Assembly (NCBI RefSeq): GCF_046299575.1
Contig: NZ_JBKBHX010000001.1
Location: forward strand, 434,001-498,000
DNA length: 64,000 nt
Direction of reading: 5' to 3'
Source of the DNA: Thermaurantimonas sp046299575
GTDB taxonomy: Bacteria; Bacteroidota; Bacteroidia; Flavobacteriales; Schleiferiaceae
Shown here in pieces: positions 1 through 8,409 of the stretch. The notes under the pieces were generated by a model, which made no database searches, was not told the origin of the DNA, and saw nothing but the letters and a program-made list of their open reading frames with translations. Numbering within the stretch: the stretch's first letter is position 1; each line of letters starts with the position of its first letter. A program made the position numbers and the translations under genes.

Positions 1-1
1 C

Positions 2-1510
2 TACTTTGTGCAGGACAACGGCTGGGATATCTCAGCAAACGCGGCCGAAACACGCGCACAAAATGCCTTTGAATACGCACAAGGCTTCAAAGGCCTTGAG
101 CGCATTACTGCTGACGGTAGTAAGTTTGATGAAATTTATGCTGCCGTGGAGCACGCTGTATACATCGTGCGAAACGAACGCCGGCCCGTTTTACTGCATA
201 CAGATGTGCCTCTACTTGGCCATCATACCTCCGGAGTTCGCCGTGAAATGTATCGAGACGACCTACACCTCCATCAGCAGAGAGATCCTCTGCCCTATTT
301 GCGAAACTTCCTCATGGCTTCAGGAATTACTGAGCAAGAAATTGCTGACATTGACTCTAAAGCCAATAGAATTGTCAGAGAGTCCTTTGAAATGGCACTA
401 CGGGCCGAAGAACCCAATCCAGAAGATTTGCACAAACACTATTATGCTCCTACGCCCATTACAAAAGAGGAAGGTGAACGCACACCAGCTGGTAAAGAGA
501 GAGTAGTGATGGTTGACAGTGCACTCTATGCCGTGAGAGAACTGCTGGCAAAACATCCCGAAGCTCTGCTCTACGGACAAGACGTGGGAAGGCGACTTGG
601 CGGTGTGTTTCGTGAGGCTGCCACATTAGCGCAGCAATTTGGTGATGAGCGCGTGTTTAATACGCCTATTCAAGAGGCATTTATCATCGGAAGCACTGTA
701 GGCATGTCTGCCGTGGGGCTAAAGCCAATTGTAGAAGTTCAGTTTGCCGATTACATATGGCCAGGATTAAATCAGCTCTTTACTGAGCTATCGAGGTCGT
801 ACTTTTTAAGTAACGGCAAATGGCCGGTTAGTGCGGTCATTCGAGTGCCCATTGGAGCATATGGCAGTGGTGGTCCATATCACAGCTCTTCGGTCGAGAG
901 CGTTTTAGCCAACATCAGAGGTATTAAGGTCGTTTATCCATCTACAGGAGCTGATTTAAAGGGACTGCTGAAATCAGCTTTTTACGATCCTAACCCGGTA
1001 GTAGTACTCGAACACAAAGGCTTGTACTGGAGCAAAGTAAAAGGTACCGAAGATGCCAAAACAGTAGAACCGGACGAACACTACGTCATTCCCATCGGAC
1101 AGGGCCGAATGGTAAATACAGTAGAACCCACTATTGACGCACCTACCTGCGTAGTTGTAACTTACGGAATGGGCGTGTACTGGAGCAAAGAAGCAGCTAA
1201 AGCCTTTCCTGGTCAGGTGGAAATTTTAGATCTAAGAAGCATAGTACCAGTAGATTTTGAATTAATTCGCGAAAGGGTACAGCTCCACGGCCGTTGTTTG
1301 ATTGTAACTGAAGAGGCTGTAAACAACTCTTTTGCCCAAGCTTTGGCAGGGCGAGTTTCTGAGAAATGCTTTGAATACCTCGATGCCCCCGTGCAAGTAG
1401 TAGGCAGCATAGAAACTCCCGCTATTCCTCTAAACTCTGAACTAGAAGCCTATGTGCTGCCTAATGCAAACAAAGTAAGGGCAGCATTAGAGAAACTGCT
1501 GAAGTACTAA
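2..1510 (+). CDS. 2-oxoacid dehydrogenase E1, fused alpha/beta subunits (5' truncated)
   Basis: The frame is already open at base 2 (Y-F-V-Q-D...), so the N-terminus lies outside the window. About the first 155 visible residues are the end of an E1 alpha domain; from about residue 165 (KERVVMVDSALYAVREL) an E1 beta domain follows in the same chain. The beta part has the YGQDVG, FNTPIQE and EHKGLYW-type segments of pyruvate/branched-chain E1 beta subunits and the usual C-terminal transketolase domain. Such fusions are common in Bacteroidota and are usually called branched-chain 2-oxoisovalerate dehydrogenases: thiamine-diphosphate-dependent decarboxylation of 2-oxo acids, with transfer to lipoyl E2. 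The substrate cannot be fixed from sequence. Its stop overlaps the stop of the convergent glycosyltransferase gene by 4 bp. Confidence 0.9.
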   Translation, partial: YFVQDNGWDISANAAETRAQNAFEYAQGFKGLERITADGSKFDEIYAAVEHAVYIVRNERRPVLLHTDVPLLGHHTSGVRREMYRDDLHLHQQRDPLPYLRNFLMASGITEQEIADIDSKANRIVRESFEMALRAEEPNPEDLHKHYYAPTPITKEEGERTPAGKERVVMVDSALYAVRELLAKHPEALLYGQDVGRRLGGVFREAATLAQQFGDERVFNTPIQEAFIIGSTVGMSAVGLKPIVEVQFADYIWPGLNQLFTELSRSYFLSNGKWPVSAVIRVPIGAYGSGGPYHSSSVESVLANIRGIKVVYPSTGADLKGLLKSAFYDPNPVVVLEHKGLYWSKVKGTEDAKTVEPDEHYVIPIGQGRMVNTVEPTIDAPTCVVVTYGMGVYWSKEAAKAFPGQVEILDLRSIVPVDFELIRERVQLHGRCLIVTEEAVNNSFAQALAGRVSEKCFEYLDAPVQVVGSIETPAIPLNSELEAYVLPNANKVRAALEKLLKY

Positions 1511-3009
1511 TTTACGGGTGTCAATCGTCCAGTAGTGCCTGATACTCTGATCTGCTTTTCGCGGGTGGGTGCGTCATCGAAGCCCTTGCGCACTTGCTTA
1601 CCCCAGGTAACCTTGCCCTCTATAAAGTAGTCCCAGTTGCCTTTAAAAGCAGACCAAACTACAAGAAAGTGAAAGGACAATGGCTCGAGAATACCCGTAA
1701 GAATCAATCGCCTTAGGCCTTTTGCGTCCTTATATTGGAAATAAGTAGTTTCCTCTACGTATATAGTAATGATGGTGAAAACAATTGCAAAGCCTATTAC
1801 CGTACTGAGAAACAAAAACAAATAATTAGCCGGGAATAGTCCTAATATCGCCAATAGCAAAAGGGTTGTCAATCCAAAAAATTCAACCAAAGGTGCCAAC
1901 CATTCATAGAATACCCAATACGGATAAGCTATCATACCCAAAGACTTGTATTTTGGATTTAAAAAAAGCTTTCTGTGGGCGAGAATAGTTTCGATGCTTC
2001 CTCTAGTCCAGCGGTTGCGCTGCCTCAGAAATTGTCCAATCTTTTCAGGTACTTCAGTCCATACAAGGGGCTCAGGCACGAAGTACACTTTGTACTTAAT
2101 TCCATTTTCGCGACAGTACCGACGCATGCGCACGGCTACTTCCATGTCTTCACCCACCGTTTTAGTAGAATAGCCCCCCGCAGCTATCATGATTTTTTTG
2201 TTAAAAATTCCGAGGGCGCCTGATATCAAAAGTAAGCCGTCGAGCTTTTGCCATGCAATGCGGCCAAGTAGAAATGCACGCAGATATTCAACCGTCTGAA
2301 AGCGGGCTAACCAGTTTCTCGGCACGTTTACCTTTTTGATCACGCCTTTGTCGATCACACAATCATTTGCGATGCGCACCACCCCACCCGATGCTATGGC
2401 GAAGTTCTCCGGGTCGTCAAGGATTGGATGAATCATTTTCAACAAGCAGTCGCGCTCCAAGATACAATCAACATCGATGTTCATAATGTACTCTCCTGAA
2501 GCACAGTTAATACCAGCATTTAGAGCGTCAGCCTTCCCACCGTTTTCTTTGTCGATTACCAACAAATTTTTTAGTACAGGATTTCTAGAACGGTATATTG
2601 CCCGAATAGGCTGAGTCTTAAGTGTATCAGGACTAGAAAATCGCACAGGCTCAAGGTCGTACGTTTCTATTACGCGCTGCAGCGTGTTGTCGGTTGAACC
2701 GTCATTAACAATAATTACTTCGTAATCGCGGTATTCGAGTGAAAGCAATGAACGAATGTTTTGCACAATGGTGCGCTCTTCGTTAAAGGCAGGTGCTACG
2801 ATGCTAATCATTGGAGCCTCAGGCGACTGCAATATAGAGAGATAATTTATGCTTTTTGAAGATTTCAAATGCCGGAATGCATAACGTATCGACAAAAAAG
2901 CAATAATCAAATACGAAAGCATAACCGATATGGTAAACAGATAAATTAGGATATTAAAAATACCCAGAAGTATGTCGAGCGTACTTAGTGCTGTATCAAA
3001 TTCTTTCAT
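1507..3009 (-). CDS. Processive family 2 glycosyltransferase (PgaC/hyaluronan synthase-like)
   Basis: A 500-residue membrane GT2. Hydrophobic segments at about residues 10-40 precede a cytoplasmic GT-A domain, and several more follow from about 365 to 450. The processive-synthase signature is complete: VNDGSTDNT (~100), DVD in NIDVDCIL (~178), the catalytic ED in VGEDMEVAVR (~286) and QRNRW, i.e. QxxRW (~328). These residues are known to bind UDP-sugar and hold the growing polymer in PgaC, cellulose and hyaluronan synthases, so an inner-membrane polysaccharide polymerase is likely; sugar and linkage are unknown. It is the last gene of a coupled set (receiver, barrel, HEAT protein, GT2), and its start overlaps the HEAT gene by 14 bp. 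No PilZ domain is present. Confidence 0.88.
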   Translation of the reverse strand: MKEFDTALSTLDILLGIFNILIYLFTISVMLSYLIIAFLSIRYAFRHLKSSKSINYLSILQSPEAPMISIVAPAFNEERTIVQNIRSLLSLEYRDYEVIIVNDGSTDNTLQRVIETYDLEPVRFSSPDTLKTQPIRAIYRSRNPVLKNLLVIDKENGGKADALNAGINCASGEYIMNIDVDCILERDCLLKMIHPILDDPENFAIASGGVVRIANDCVIDKGVIKKVNVPRNWLARFQTVEYLRAFLLGRIAWQKLDGLLLISGALGIFNKKIMIAAGGYSTKTVGEDMEVAVRMRRYCRENGIKYKVYFVPEPLVWTEVPEKIGQFLRQRNRWTRGSIETILAHRKLFLNPKYKSLGMIAYPYWVFYEWLAPLVEFFGLTTLLLLAILGLFPANYLFLFLSTVIGFAIVFTIITIYVEETTYFQYKDAKGLRRLILTGILEPLSFHFLVVWSAFKGNWDYFIEGKVTWGKQVRKGFDDAPTREKQIRVSGTTGRLTPVN

Positions 3010-4102
3010 CTAAAGAGTGTTCTATAATTTCACGTTGATAATCGGGAAAAGAATCCTTAATTTGATATAAAAGATTTTTTTGCCCGATTTTAATAAGAGC
3101 ATTCGACGCTTCTTTTACGATAAAATAATCATCAGACATCAGACAATCGATTAAAAACAATTGGTCTGACTCATCGCCAAGCTCACCAATTGTCTTTAGC
3201 ACTTCTACCTTCAGCTCAGTCGGATAGTTTGGATAGTGCATTTTCACCACATCCAGCTCGCTTTTTAAGCCAAGGTGACTAATGGTTTTAAGCGCTTTTT
3301 TTACTATTTCAGTATTGCTGTGATCAAGCAATTTTGTTACGTGGTCTTTGTCTTGAAATTGCATAAAGTTTTGTGTCACTTTCAGGCCAAAAAGAACTAC
3401 GCTATCGTTGGGCGATTTAAGCCATTTTTCGGTCTGAGAAAAATAGCTATATTGCATTTTAAGCAGCTGGTTGAGCAACTGAATTTGCTGCCATTCTGAC
3501 AACTGTGTTTTTAATGTATCTAAAAATTGTAAACCCCTTAAACCACCTAATTTCAATACGACCACCTGTGCTTTATTGCGCACCAACTCATTTTCATAAT
3601 CGGTGTATTTCAGTACTTCGAAGAGAAGCTCTTTCAGTTGTACATTTCCAATTTCTTCAATCACAGCGGCTTTAGTATCCCAATCGCCTTCGTGAAGTTG
3701 TTTTACCAATAAGTCCTTAAGATTTGTTTCTCTATAGATTTGAGTAACCACTGCCAGGGAATCGCCGTCGAGCTGCAGAGCCATTGAGTTAAGCATCTCG
3801 CGAGTAGCATCGCGTGTTATTGTGGTTTTAGGATTGTCAATTAGCTTTTTTAATCCACTAATTTGTTCACTTCGCTTTTCTCGATCGGTTTGAAAAAGAA
3901 TATCCAAAATAATATTCTCAAGAGTAGCCTTTATGCGTTTGTAACGTCTCTCTTGTAAATCGCGTTCGGTTCGCGTTTTTATTACAACAAATAATAAAAT
4001 CAAAGCGATGATAACTAAAAAGAAAAGTGCCAACAATAAAAATTTATATTTTAAAGGCTGATAATTATAAAGGCGAACAAAAAAATTAAATAAACCATCC
4101 AT
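2996..4102 (-). CDS. Membrane-anchored HEAT-repeat protein
   Basis: A 368-residue protein with one strong membrane helix at about residues 17-40, directly followed by a basic stretch (KTRTERDLQERRYKR). The positive-inside rule puts the long C-terminal part in the cytoplasm. That part (about 90-365) is a run of helix pairs with HEAT/Armadillo character, for example ELKVEVLKTIGELGDESDQ and DDYFIVKEASNALIKIGQ. HEAT solenoids are protein-binding scaffolds, and no catalytic motif is visible. Its start shares one base with the end of the YaiO-like gene, and its end overlaps the glycosyltransferase start by 14 bp, so the three products are probably made together. I infer a scaffold or co-polymerase-like partner of the GT2; that role is not shown by sequence. 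Confidence 0.75.
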   Translation of the reverse strand: MDGLFNFFVRLYNYQPLKYKFLLLALFFLVIIALILLFVVIKTRTERDLQERRYKRIKATLENIILDILFQTDREKRSEQISGLKKLIDNPKTTITRDATREMLNSMALQLDGDSLAVVTQIYRETNLKDLLVKQLHEGDWDTKAAVIEEIGNVQLKELLFEVLKYTDYENELVRNKAQVVVLKLGGLRGLQFLDTLKTQLSEWQQIQLLNQLLKMQYSYFSQTEKWLKSPNDSVVLFGLKVTQNFMQFQDKDHVTKLLDHSNTEIVKKALKTISHLGLKSELDVVKMHYPNYPTELKVEVLKTIGELGDESDQLFLIDCLMSDDYFIVKEASNALIKIGQKNLLYQIKDSFPDYQREIIEHSLDERI

Positions 4103-5343
4103 TACAATAAAATCAATAAACTTCCTATAAATCCATAAACATCAAAGGGTGTACGCGGAGAGGGATTTACTCTCTCATAATAGCCATTTACCCGTATCAG
4201 AAGAGCATTTTCAAGCCAAAATTGATAACCTGCCGAAAGTCGTAGTGCCCTTGTGAAAATTGTACCTGCCAGATTAAAGTCGAGGTATTCGCTTTCAGGC
4301 GATACCCCATATCCCACCTTAAGATCGATAAAGTGAAGTGGATTATTTAAAAAATATTTATAAGAAACCACCCCGGAAATATTTGCTCCAACATTTCTGA
4401 AGGGAGTATAAATAAGCCGAGCACTTGCATAGTTGTTTCCCCAGTATCGACCGGCCGAACCGGTAATGCTATGTAACTTCAATGAACCAAAATCCACATA
4501 TCTCCAGCCTAAAGATAGTTCAATGTTTTGTGGATTTACAAAAAATGGTTCAGCCGCTATGCGCCAGTAAGGGAAAAGCACTCCATCCGAAAAGCTTACC
4601 AATCCATAGAAGTAATTGTTTCTTCCGAATTTTGGATAAAACTCCACCTCGCCCATCCATGAGCGAATGCCAAAGCGTGATGCCAAATGAGCTCGGGGTA
4701 TAACAATTCCGAAATCAGACTTTGACTGATATTCCAGATAAAACTGATGTCTCGGCCAGGTTGGGTCTGCTCCGATCCAGAAATACATGTAGCCAATCCC
4801 AGCAAGTTTGTAATTGTCAGTGATTTTATAGTGAAATTTAATTTCGTTCAATAACGTAGAATCGGCGTTAGGCATCTTAAGCGCTGAGTCAGCCATCTCA
4901 ACACTGGCCTTGTAACGTCTTTTTTCGTATAGAAATTTGGCCGTATTCGTGATGAGCGATGTAGCACTATCTGGAAATTGTTTGATTGCTAACGCATTGT
5001 AATAATTATAACACGTACTGTCTATAGCGTAACAGGTGTTTATACCTATTTTATACAATTGATATTCTTTGGGATATTTTGTAAGAAGTGTATCGAGCAT
5101 CCTGAAAGTGGAATCAGCCTCCCCATCCCAATACAAGTAATTCAAAAAAGCAAACTGGAGATCTACATAATTTGGGTATTTTAATACCTCCTCTCTGATA
5201 AGATTTCGAGCAGCTTTAAAATTTCTGAGTCTCGCTTCTGTGGCTGATTCCTTTAATAGCGAATCAGGGTCAACTTTCTTGACCTGTGCTGAAGAGTATG
5301 TGTATATTATGAATGCCATAAAGAGAATCAGCCTTTTTTTCAT
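4102..5343 (-). CDS. TPR-like domain plus YaiO-type outer-membrane beta-barrel
   Basis: A 413-residue exported protein. Residues 1-19 form a signal peptide ending YSSAQ. Residues about 25-170 are helical and TPR-like (AARNLIREEVLKYPNYVDLQ). From about 185 to the end there are alternating amphipathic beta strands typical of a small outer-membrane barrel of the YaiO type, ending in hydrophobic/aromatic residues. A periplasmic TPR segment feeding a barrel is the layout of polysaccharide exporters such as PgaA and BcsC (known in those families; analogy only here). It lies 7 bp after the receiver gene and shares one base with the HEAT gene. The YaiO assignment is from overall look and length, so moderate confidence. 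Confidence 0.75.
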   Translation of the reverse strand: MKKRLILFMAFIIYTYSSAQVKKVDPDSLLKESATEARLRNFKAARNLIREEVLKYPNYVDLQFAFLNYLYWDGEADSTFRMLDTLLTKYPKEYQLYKIGINTCYAIDSTCYNYYNALAIKQFPDSATSLITNTAKFLYEKRRYKASVEMADSALKMPNADSTLLNEIKFHYKITDNYKLAGIGYMYFWIGADPTWPRHQFYLEYQSKSDFGIVIPRAHLASRFGIRSWMGEVEFYPKFGRNNYFYGLVSFSDGVLFPYWRIAAEPFFVNPQNIELSLGWRYVDFGSLKLHSITGSAGRYWGNNYASARLIYTPFRNVGANISGVVSYKYFLNNPLHFIDLKVGYGVSPESEYLDFNLAGTIFTRALRLSAGYQFWLENALLIRVNGYYERVNPSPRTPFDVYGFIGSLLILL

Positions 5344-5350
5344 TCATTTA

Positions 5351-5719
5351 CTATTTCTTGTCCAATAATTTTTTGATGCGCATTATCAGCTCGTTTGGGC
5401 TGAAGGGTTTGGTCAAATAATCATCGGCTCCAAGATCAAAAGCTTTTACTACGGCATTTTCTGAATTCAACGCTGTAAGCATTAAGATGGGTGCTTCCGA
5501 ACCTTTTTCTTTTAATATTTTAAGAAGCTCAAATCCGCTTATATAAGGCATCATAATATCAGAGATTATAATATCAAATTTTTCGTTTTCTATCATGCTC
5601 AAGGCACTTTCTCCGTCGTTAGCTACTTTTACGGTGTAGCCTTCTTTCTCCAGTTTAAAGGAGATTGCCTGGCGTATCAAATGATCATCATCTACTACAA
5701 GTATTTTAGCTTTCGACAT
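5351..5719 (-). CDS. Stand-alone receiver-domain response regulator
   Basis: A 122-residue CheY-like receiver and nothing else. Visible are the acidic pair in LVVDDDH, the phospho-acceptor Asp in IISDIMMP (~53), the T in MLTAL and the conserved Lys in YLTKPFSP. There is no DNA-binding or enzymatic output domain, so it should signal by protein contact. The start was set at the Met of MSKAKIL (5719) because the upstream in-frame extension (15 residues) does not belong to the fold. It is the first gene of the set with the barrel, HEAT protein and glycosyltransferase, only 7 bp from the next gene, which suggests that it controls that machinery post-translationally. No histidine kinase is adjacent. 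Confidence 0.88.
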   Translation of the reverse strand: MSKAKILVVDDDHLIRQAISFKLEKEGYTVKVANDGESALSMIENEKFDIIISDIMMPYISGFELLKILKEKGSEAPILMLTALNSENAVVKAFDLGADDYLTKPFSPNELIMRIKKLLDKK

Positions 5720-5789
5720 TGTACTTTTTTTAGCTAAATTAAGGTTTAACAAAAAAAAGTCCATAGAAATATTTGTGTAGCTCGCTAAT

Positions 5790-5797
5790 TATATTTG
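5790..5797 (+). promoter_or_regulatory. -7 promoter box (TATATTTG) upstream of the sirtuin gene
   Basis: TATATTTG matches the Bacteroidota -7 consensus TAnnTTTG. It lies 83 bp before the sirtuin ATG. A TTTG occurs 14 bp upstream (5772-5775), closer than the usual 19-21 bp, so only the -7 box is well supported. Confidence 0.4.
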
Positions 5798-5879
5798 CTT
5801 GAATATCAGAATGTAATTAGAAATCGTTTCAAAACCCAAAAAGTTCTTTTTTGGGAATTTATTCTAAAAATAGGAAAAA

Positions 5880-6557
5880 ATGAACATAGTAGTCTTCACT
5901 GGAGCGGGCATAAGTGCTGAAGCAGGCATCAGTACTTTTAGGGGTTCTGACGGACTGTGGGATAAATATCGCATTGAAGATGTAGCTACGCCCCATGCTT
6001 GGAAAAAAAATCCCAAATTAGTACTCGACTTTTACAATCAACGGCGTAAACAAGTAATCGAAACAACACCCACAGAAGCGCATTTCCTGTTAGCAGAACT
6101 ACAGAAATTATATCCCTCCACTTCCGTAATAACCCAAAACATCGACGACCTACATGAACGAGCGGGAAGCAAGGTGATACACTTACACGGCGAAATTCGA
6201 AAAGCCCGCAGCACTGCCAACGATTCTTTGATTATTGCTATTGAAGGCTGGAGGCTCGACCTTGGCGATCTATGTCCATTGGGTTCACAACTGCGACCAC
6301 ACGTGGTTTGGTTTGGCGAAGAGGTCCCAATGATGAACAAGGCGATCAAATTAGCAAGTGAAGCCGATGTTTTTTTGGTTATTGGTACCTCCCTTCTAGT
6401 GTATCCAGCAGCCAGTTTGCTGCATTATGTCCCCGCACATGCTGATAAATGGATTATTGACCCAAATGCTGAAAACATGCATGTACCAGGATTTAAAAAA
6501 ATATCTCAAAGTGCATCTGCAGGTTTAAAAACTTGGAGAAGTCTTATGAAACTATAA
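5880..6557 (+). CDS. cobB: NAD-dependent protein deacylase, sirtuin (zinc-less)
   Basis: A 225-residue Sir2 protein. NAD-binding motifs are clear: GAGISAEAGISTFRG at the N-terminus, TQNIDDLHERAG in the middle and the catalytic His in HLHGE. YNQR at about residues 52-55 matches the YxxR pair that binds acidic acyl-lysines in class III (SIRT5/CobB) enzymes, so desuccinylase/demalonylase activity is possible. The four zinc-binding cysteines are absent: between HGE and LRPHVVWFGE only one Cys is seen. Similar zinc-less sirtuins are known in Bacteroidota, so this is probably functional. The next gene, rimP, has its own promoter, so this is likely monocistronic. Confidence 0.9.
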   Translation: MNIVVFTGAGISAEAGISTFRGSDGLWDKYRIEDVATPHAWKKNPKLVLDFYNQRRKQVIETTPTEAHFLLAELQKLYPSTSVITQNIDDLHERAGSKVIHLHGEIRKARSTANDSLIIAIEGWRLDLGDLCPLGSQLRPHVVWFGEEVPMMNKAIKLASEADVFLVIGTSLLVYPAASLLHYVPAHADKWIIDPNAENMHVPGFKKISQSASAGLKTWRSLMKL

Positions 6558-6590
6558 AAAGCACTTCATCTGTCGTAAAGCGATAGAATT

Positions 6591-6621
6591 TTTGATATAG
6601 AGGCAAATATTCCTATATTTG
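6591..6621 (+). promoter_or_regulatory. Bacteroidota-type promoter of the rimP-nusA-infB operon
   Basis: TTTG at 6591-6594 and TATATTTG at 6614-6621 are separated by exactly 19 bp, matching the known Bacteroides primary-sigma consensus TTTG-N19-21-TAnnTTTG. Transcription should begin near 6627, giving a leader of about 40 nt that contains the hairpin at 6634-6654. This is the only promoter in the window where both boxes are canonical. Confidence 0.75.
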
Positions 6622-6633
6622 CAAAGCAATTTG

Positions 6634-6654
6634 AGGGGGAGGATATATCCCCCT
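6634..6654 (+). promoter_or_regulatory. Hairpin in the rimP leader
   Basis: AGGGGG (6634-6639) pairs with CCCCCT (6649-6654) around a 9-nt AT-rich loop. Runs of five G and five C in an otherwise AT-rich leader, 13 nt before the rimP ATG, suggest an RNA structure that could affect translation or attenuation. No U-tract of terminator quality follows. Confidence 0.45.
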
Positions 6655-6667
6655 ATTTTATTATAAA

Positions 6668-7132
6668 ATGTCTGAACTAGAACAAATAAATAAAATAGCT
6701 GAAGACGCTGCAGCATCTGTCGATGGCTTTCTTGTATCAGTAAAAATTACTGATAATGAAGCCATAGAGGTATTAGTAGATACTGATAAAGGCATAAGCT
6801 TAGATCAAATTGTGCAAGTAACACGCTATATAGAGCAACAACTGCCATCAGATATTTCTGAAAAATTGAGCCTTATGGTTTCATCGCCGGGAGTCGGTGA
6901 ACCTCTGCAAGTCCATCGCCAATATAAAAAGAATATTGGTAGATTAGCTCAAATCACCTTAAAAGATGGTAAATCTCTGACCGCACGTATAATCGATGTA
7001 AACGAAACGCACCTCATTGTAGAAGAGGTTTTAAAAAATACTAAAAAAGGTACAAAACCTAAAACAACAGCACCAAGTTCCATACCCTTTATCAACATAT
7101 CACAAACGAAAATCAAAGTAGAATTCAAATAA
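6668..7132 (+). CDS. rimP: Ribosome maturation factor RimP
   Basis: A 154-residue protein with the two-domain RimP layout: an N-terminal alpha/beta domain (VDGFLVSVKITDNEAIEVLVD, and LMVSSPGVGEPL at the junction) and a C-terminal SH3-like domain (QITLKDGKSLTARIIDVNE). RimP is needed for 30S subunit maturation. The rimP-nusA-infB order is the conserved bacterial operon and confirms the call. Its stop overlaps the nusA start (TAATG). Confidence 0.95.
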   Translation: MSELEQINKIAEDAAASVDGFLVSVKITDNEAIEVLVDTDKGISLDQIVQVTRYIEQQLPSDISEKLSLMVSSPGVGEPLQVHRQYKKNIGRLAQITLKDGKSLTARIIDVNETHLIVEEVLKNTKKGTKPKTTAPSSIPFINISQTKIKVEFK

Positions 7133-8376
7133 TGAAGTCTATGGAAAATATTAATATCATCGAATCTTTAACCGAGTTTAAAGACGAAAAGAATATCGAT
7201 CGCTCAACCTTAGCAGGTATTATTGAGGAAGCTTTTAAAGCCCAGTTAAAAAAGAAATTCGGTACTGATCAAAACTATAAAATTATTGTAAACCCTGAAA
7301 AAGGCGATTTAGAAATTTGGAAAACACGAATAATCGTAGCTGACGACGAGGTACAGGACCCTAATTTAGAAATTGCCCTTTCGGAAGCACTTAAGGTACA
7401 GCCGGACTTTGAAATTGGAGAATCACTAACTGAAGCAGTAAGACTTCAAGACCTTGGTCGCCGGTTTGTTTTGGCGTTTAAACAAACATTGGCATCCAAA
7501 ATCATGGAACACGAAAGTTCACAGATTTTTAAAAAATATAAAGACCTTATTGGAGAAATTGTAACCGGCGAAGTACATCACGTGCGCCCTAAAGCTGTTA
7601 TCGCGCTTGACGACGATGGAAACGAGCTCATTTTACCAAAAGAACATCAAATTCCCAGCGATTATTTTCGCAAGGGTGATACTGTTAGAGCAGTAGTGCA
7701 TTCAGTAGTAGTAAAAGGCAACAAGCCTCACATAACCATTTCGCGTACAGATCCGCGCTTTCTTGAGAAACTCTTTGAGCAAGAAGTACCCGAAGTATTT
7801 GACGGCTTAATTCTCATCAAAAAAGTAGTGCGCCTACCAGGCGAAAAGGCCAAAGTAGCCGTAGAATCACTTGACGACCGCATCGATCCCGTTGGAGCCT
7901 GTGTCGGAATGAAAGGCAGCCGCATCCATGGTATTGTAAAAGAACTCGGCAATGAAAACATCGATGTAATCAATTACACACAAAATACTCAGCTGCTGAT
8001 AAGCCGTGCCTTAGCTCCTGCGAAAATTAGTTACATGAACATCGACGAAGAGAATAAGCGCGTGGAGGTTTTCCTCAAGCCCGATCAAGTATCTCTGGCT
8101 ATAGGAAAAAATGGTCAAAACATAAAATTAGCAAGTCAGCTTGTTGGTTATGAAATAGATGTGTATCGAGAATCAGATGAAGATGACGAAGACGTAGAAC
8201 TTGATGAATTTACTGATGAAATTGAACCCTGGATTATTGAGGAATTCAAGAAAATAGGCTGTGATACTGCTAAGAGCGTATTGGCCCTCAGCGTAGAAGA
8301 CTTGGTAAACAGAACAGACCTCGAAGAAGAAACCATAATCGAAGTAAGAAAAATACTCTCTGCCGAATTTGAATAA
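7132..8376 (+). CDS. nusA: Transcription termination/antitermination factor NusA
   Basis: A 414-residue NusA. In order: N-terminal RNA-polymerase-binding domain (1-130), S1 domain (about 140-205, GEIVTGEVHHVRPKAVIALD), KH1 and KH2 (about 240-370, with GMKGSRIHGIVKELG and SLAIGKNGQNIKLA) and a short helical C-terminus (IIEEFKKIGCDTAKSVLALS). It lacks the extended AR repeats of E. coli NusA, which is usual outside Proteobacteria. The ATG at 7132 overlaps the rimP stop; a second Met three codons later (7141) is an equally possible start. Confidence 0.95.
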   Translation: MKSMENINIIESLTEFKDEKNIDRSTLAGIIEEAFKAQLKKKFGTDQNYKIIVNPEKGDLEIWKTRIIVADDEVQDPNLEIALSEALKVQPDFEIGESLTEAVRLQDLGRRFVLAFKQTLASKIMEHESSQIFKKYKDLIGEIVTGEVHHVRPKAVIALDDDGNELILPKEHQIPSDYFRKGDTVRAVVHSVVVKGNKPHITISRTDPRFLEKLFEQEVPEVFDGLILIKKVVRLPGEKAKVAVESLDDRIDPVGACVGMKGSRIHGIVKELGNENIDVINYTQNTQLLISRALAPAKISYMNIDEENKRVEVFLKPDQVSLAIGKNGQNIKLASQLVGYEIDVYRESDEDDEDVELDEFTDEIEPWIIEEFKKIGCDTAKSVLALSVEDLVNRTDLEEETIIEVRKILSAEFE

Positions 8377-8409
8377 ATTCATTATATTTTTGTCACCGAT
8401 TAAAAACAC

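Noticed and set aside
6..506. 166-residue open frame overlapping the E1 gene
   Set aside because: Different frame within a clear E1 alpha sequence; composition is not protein-like.
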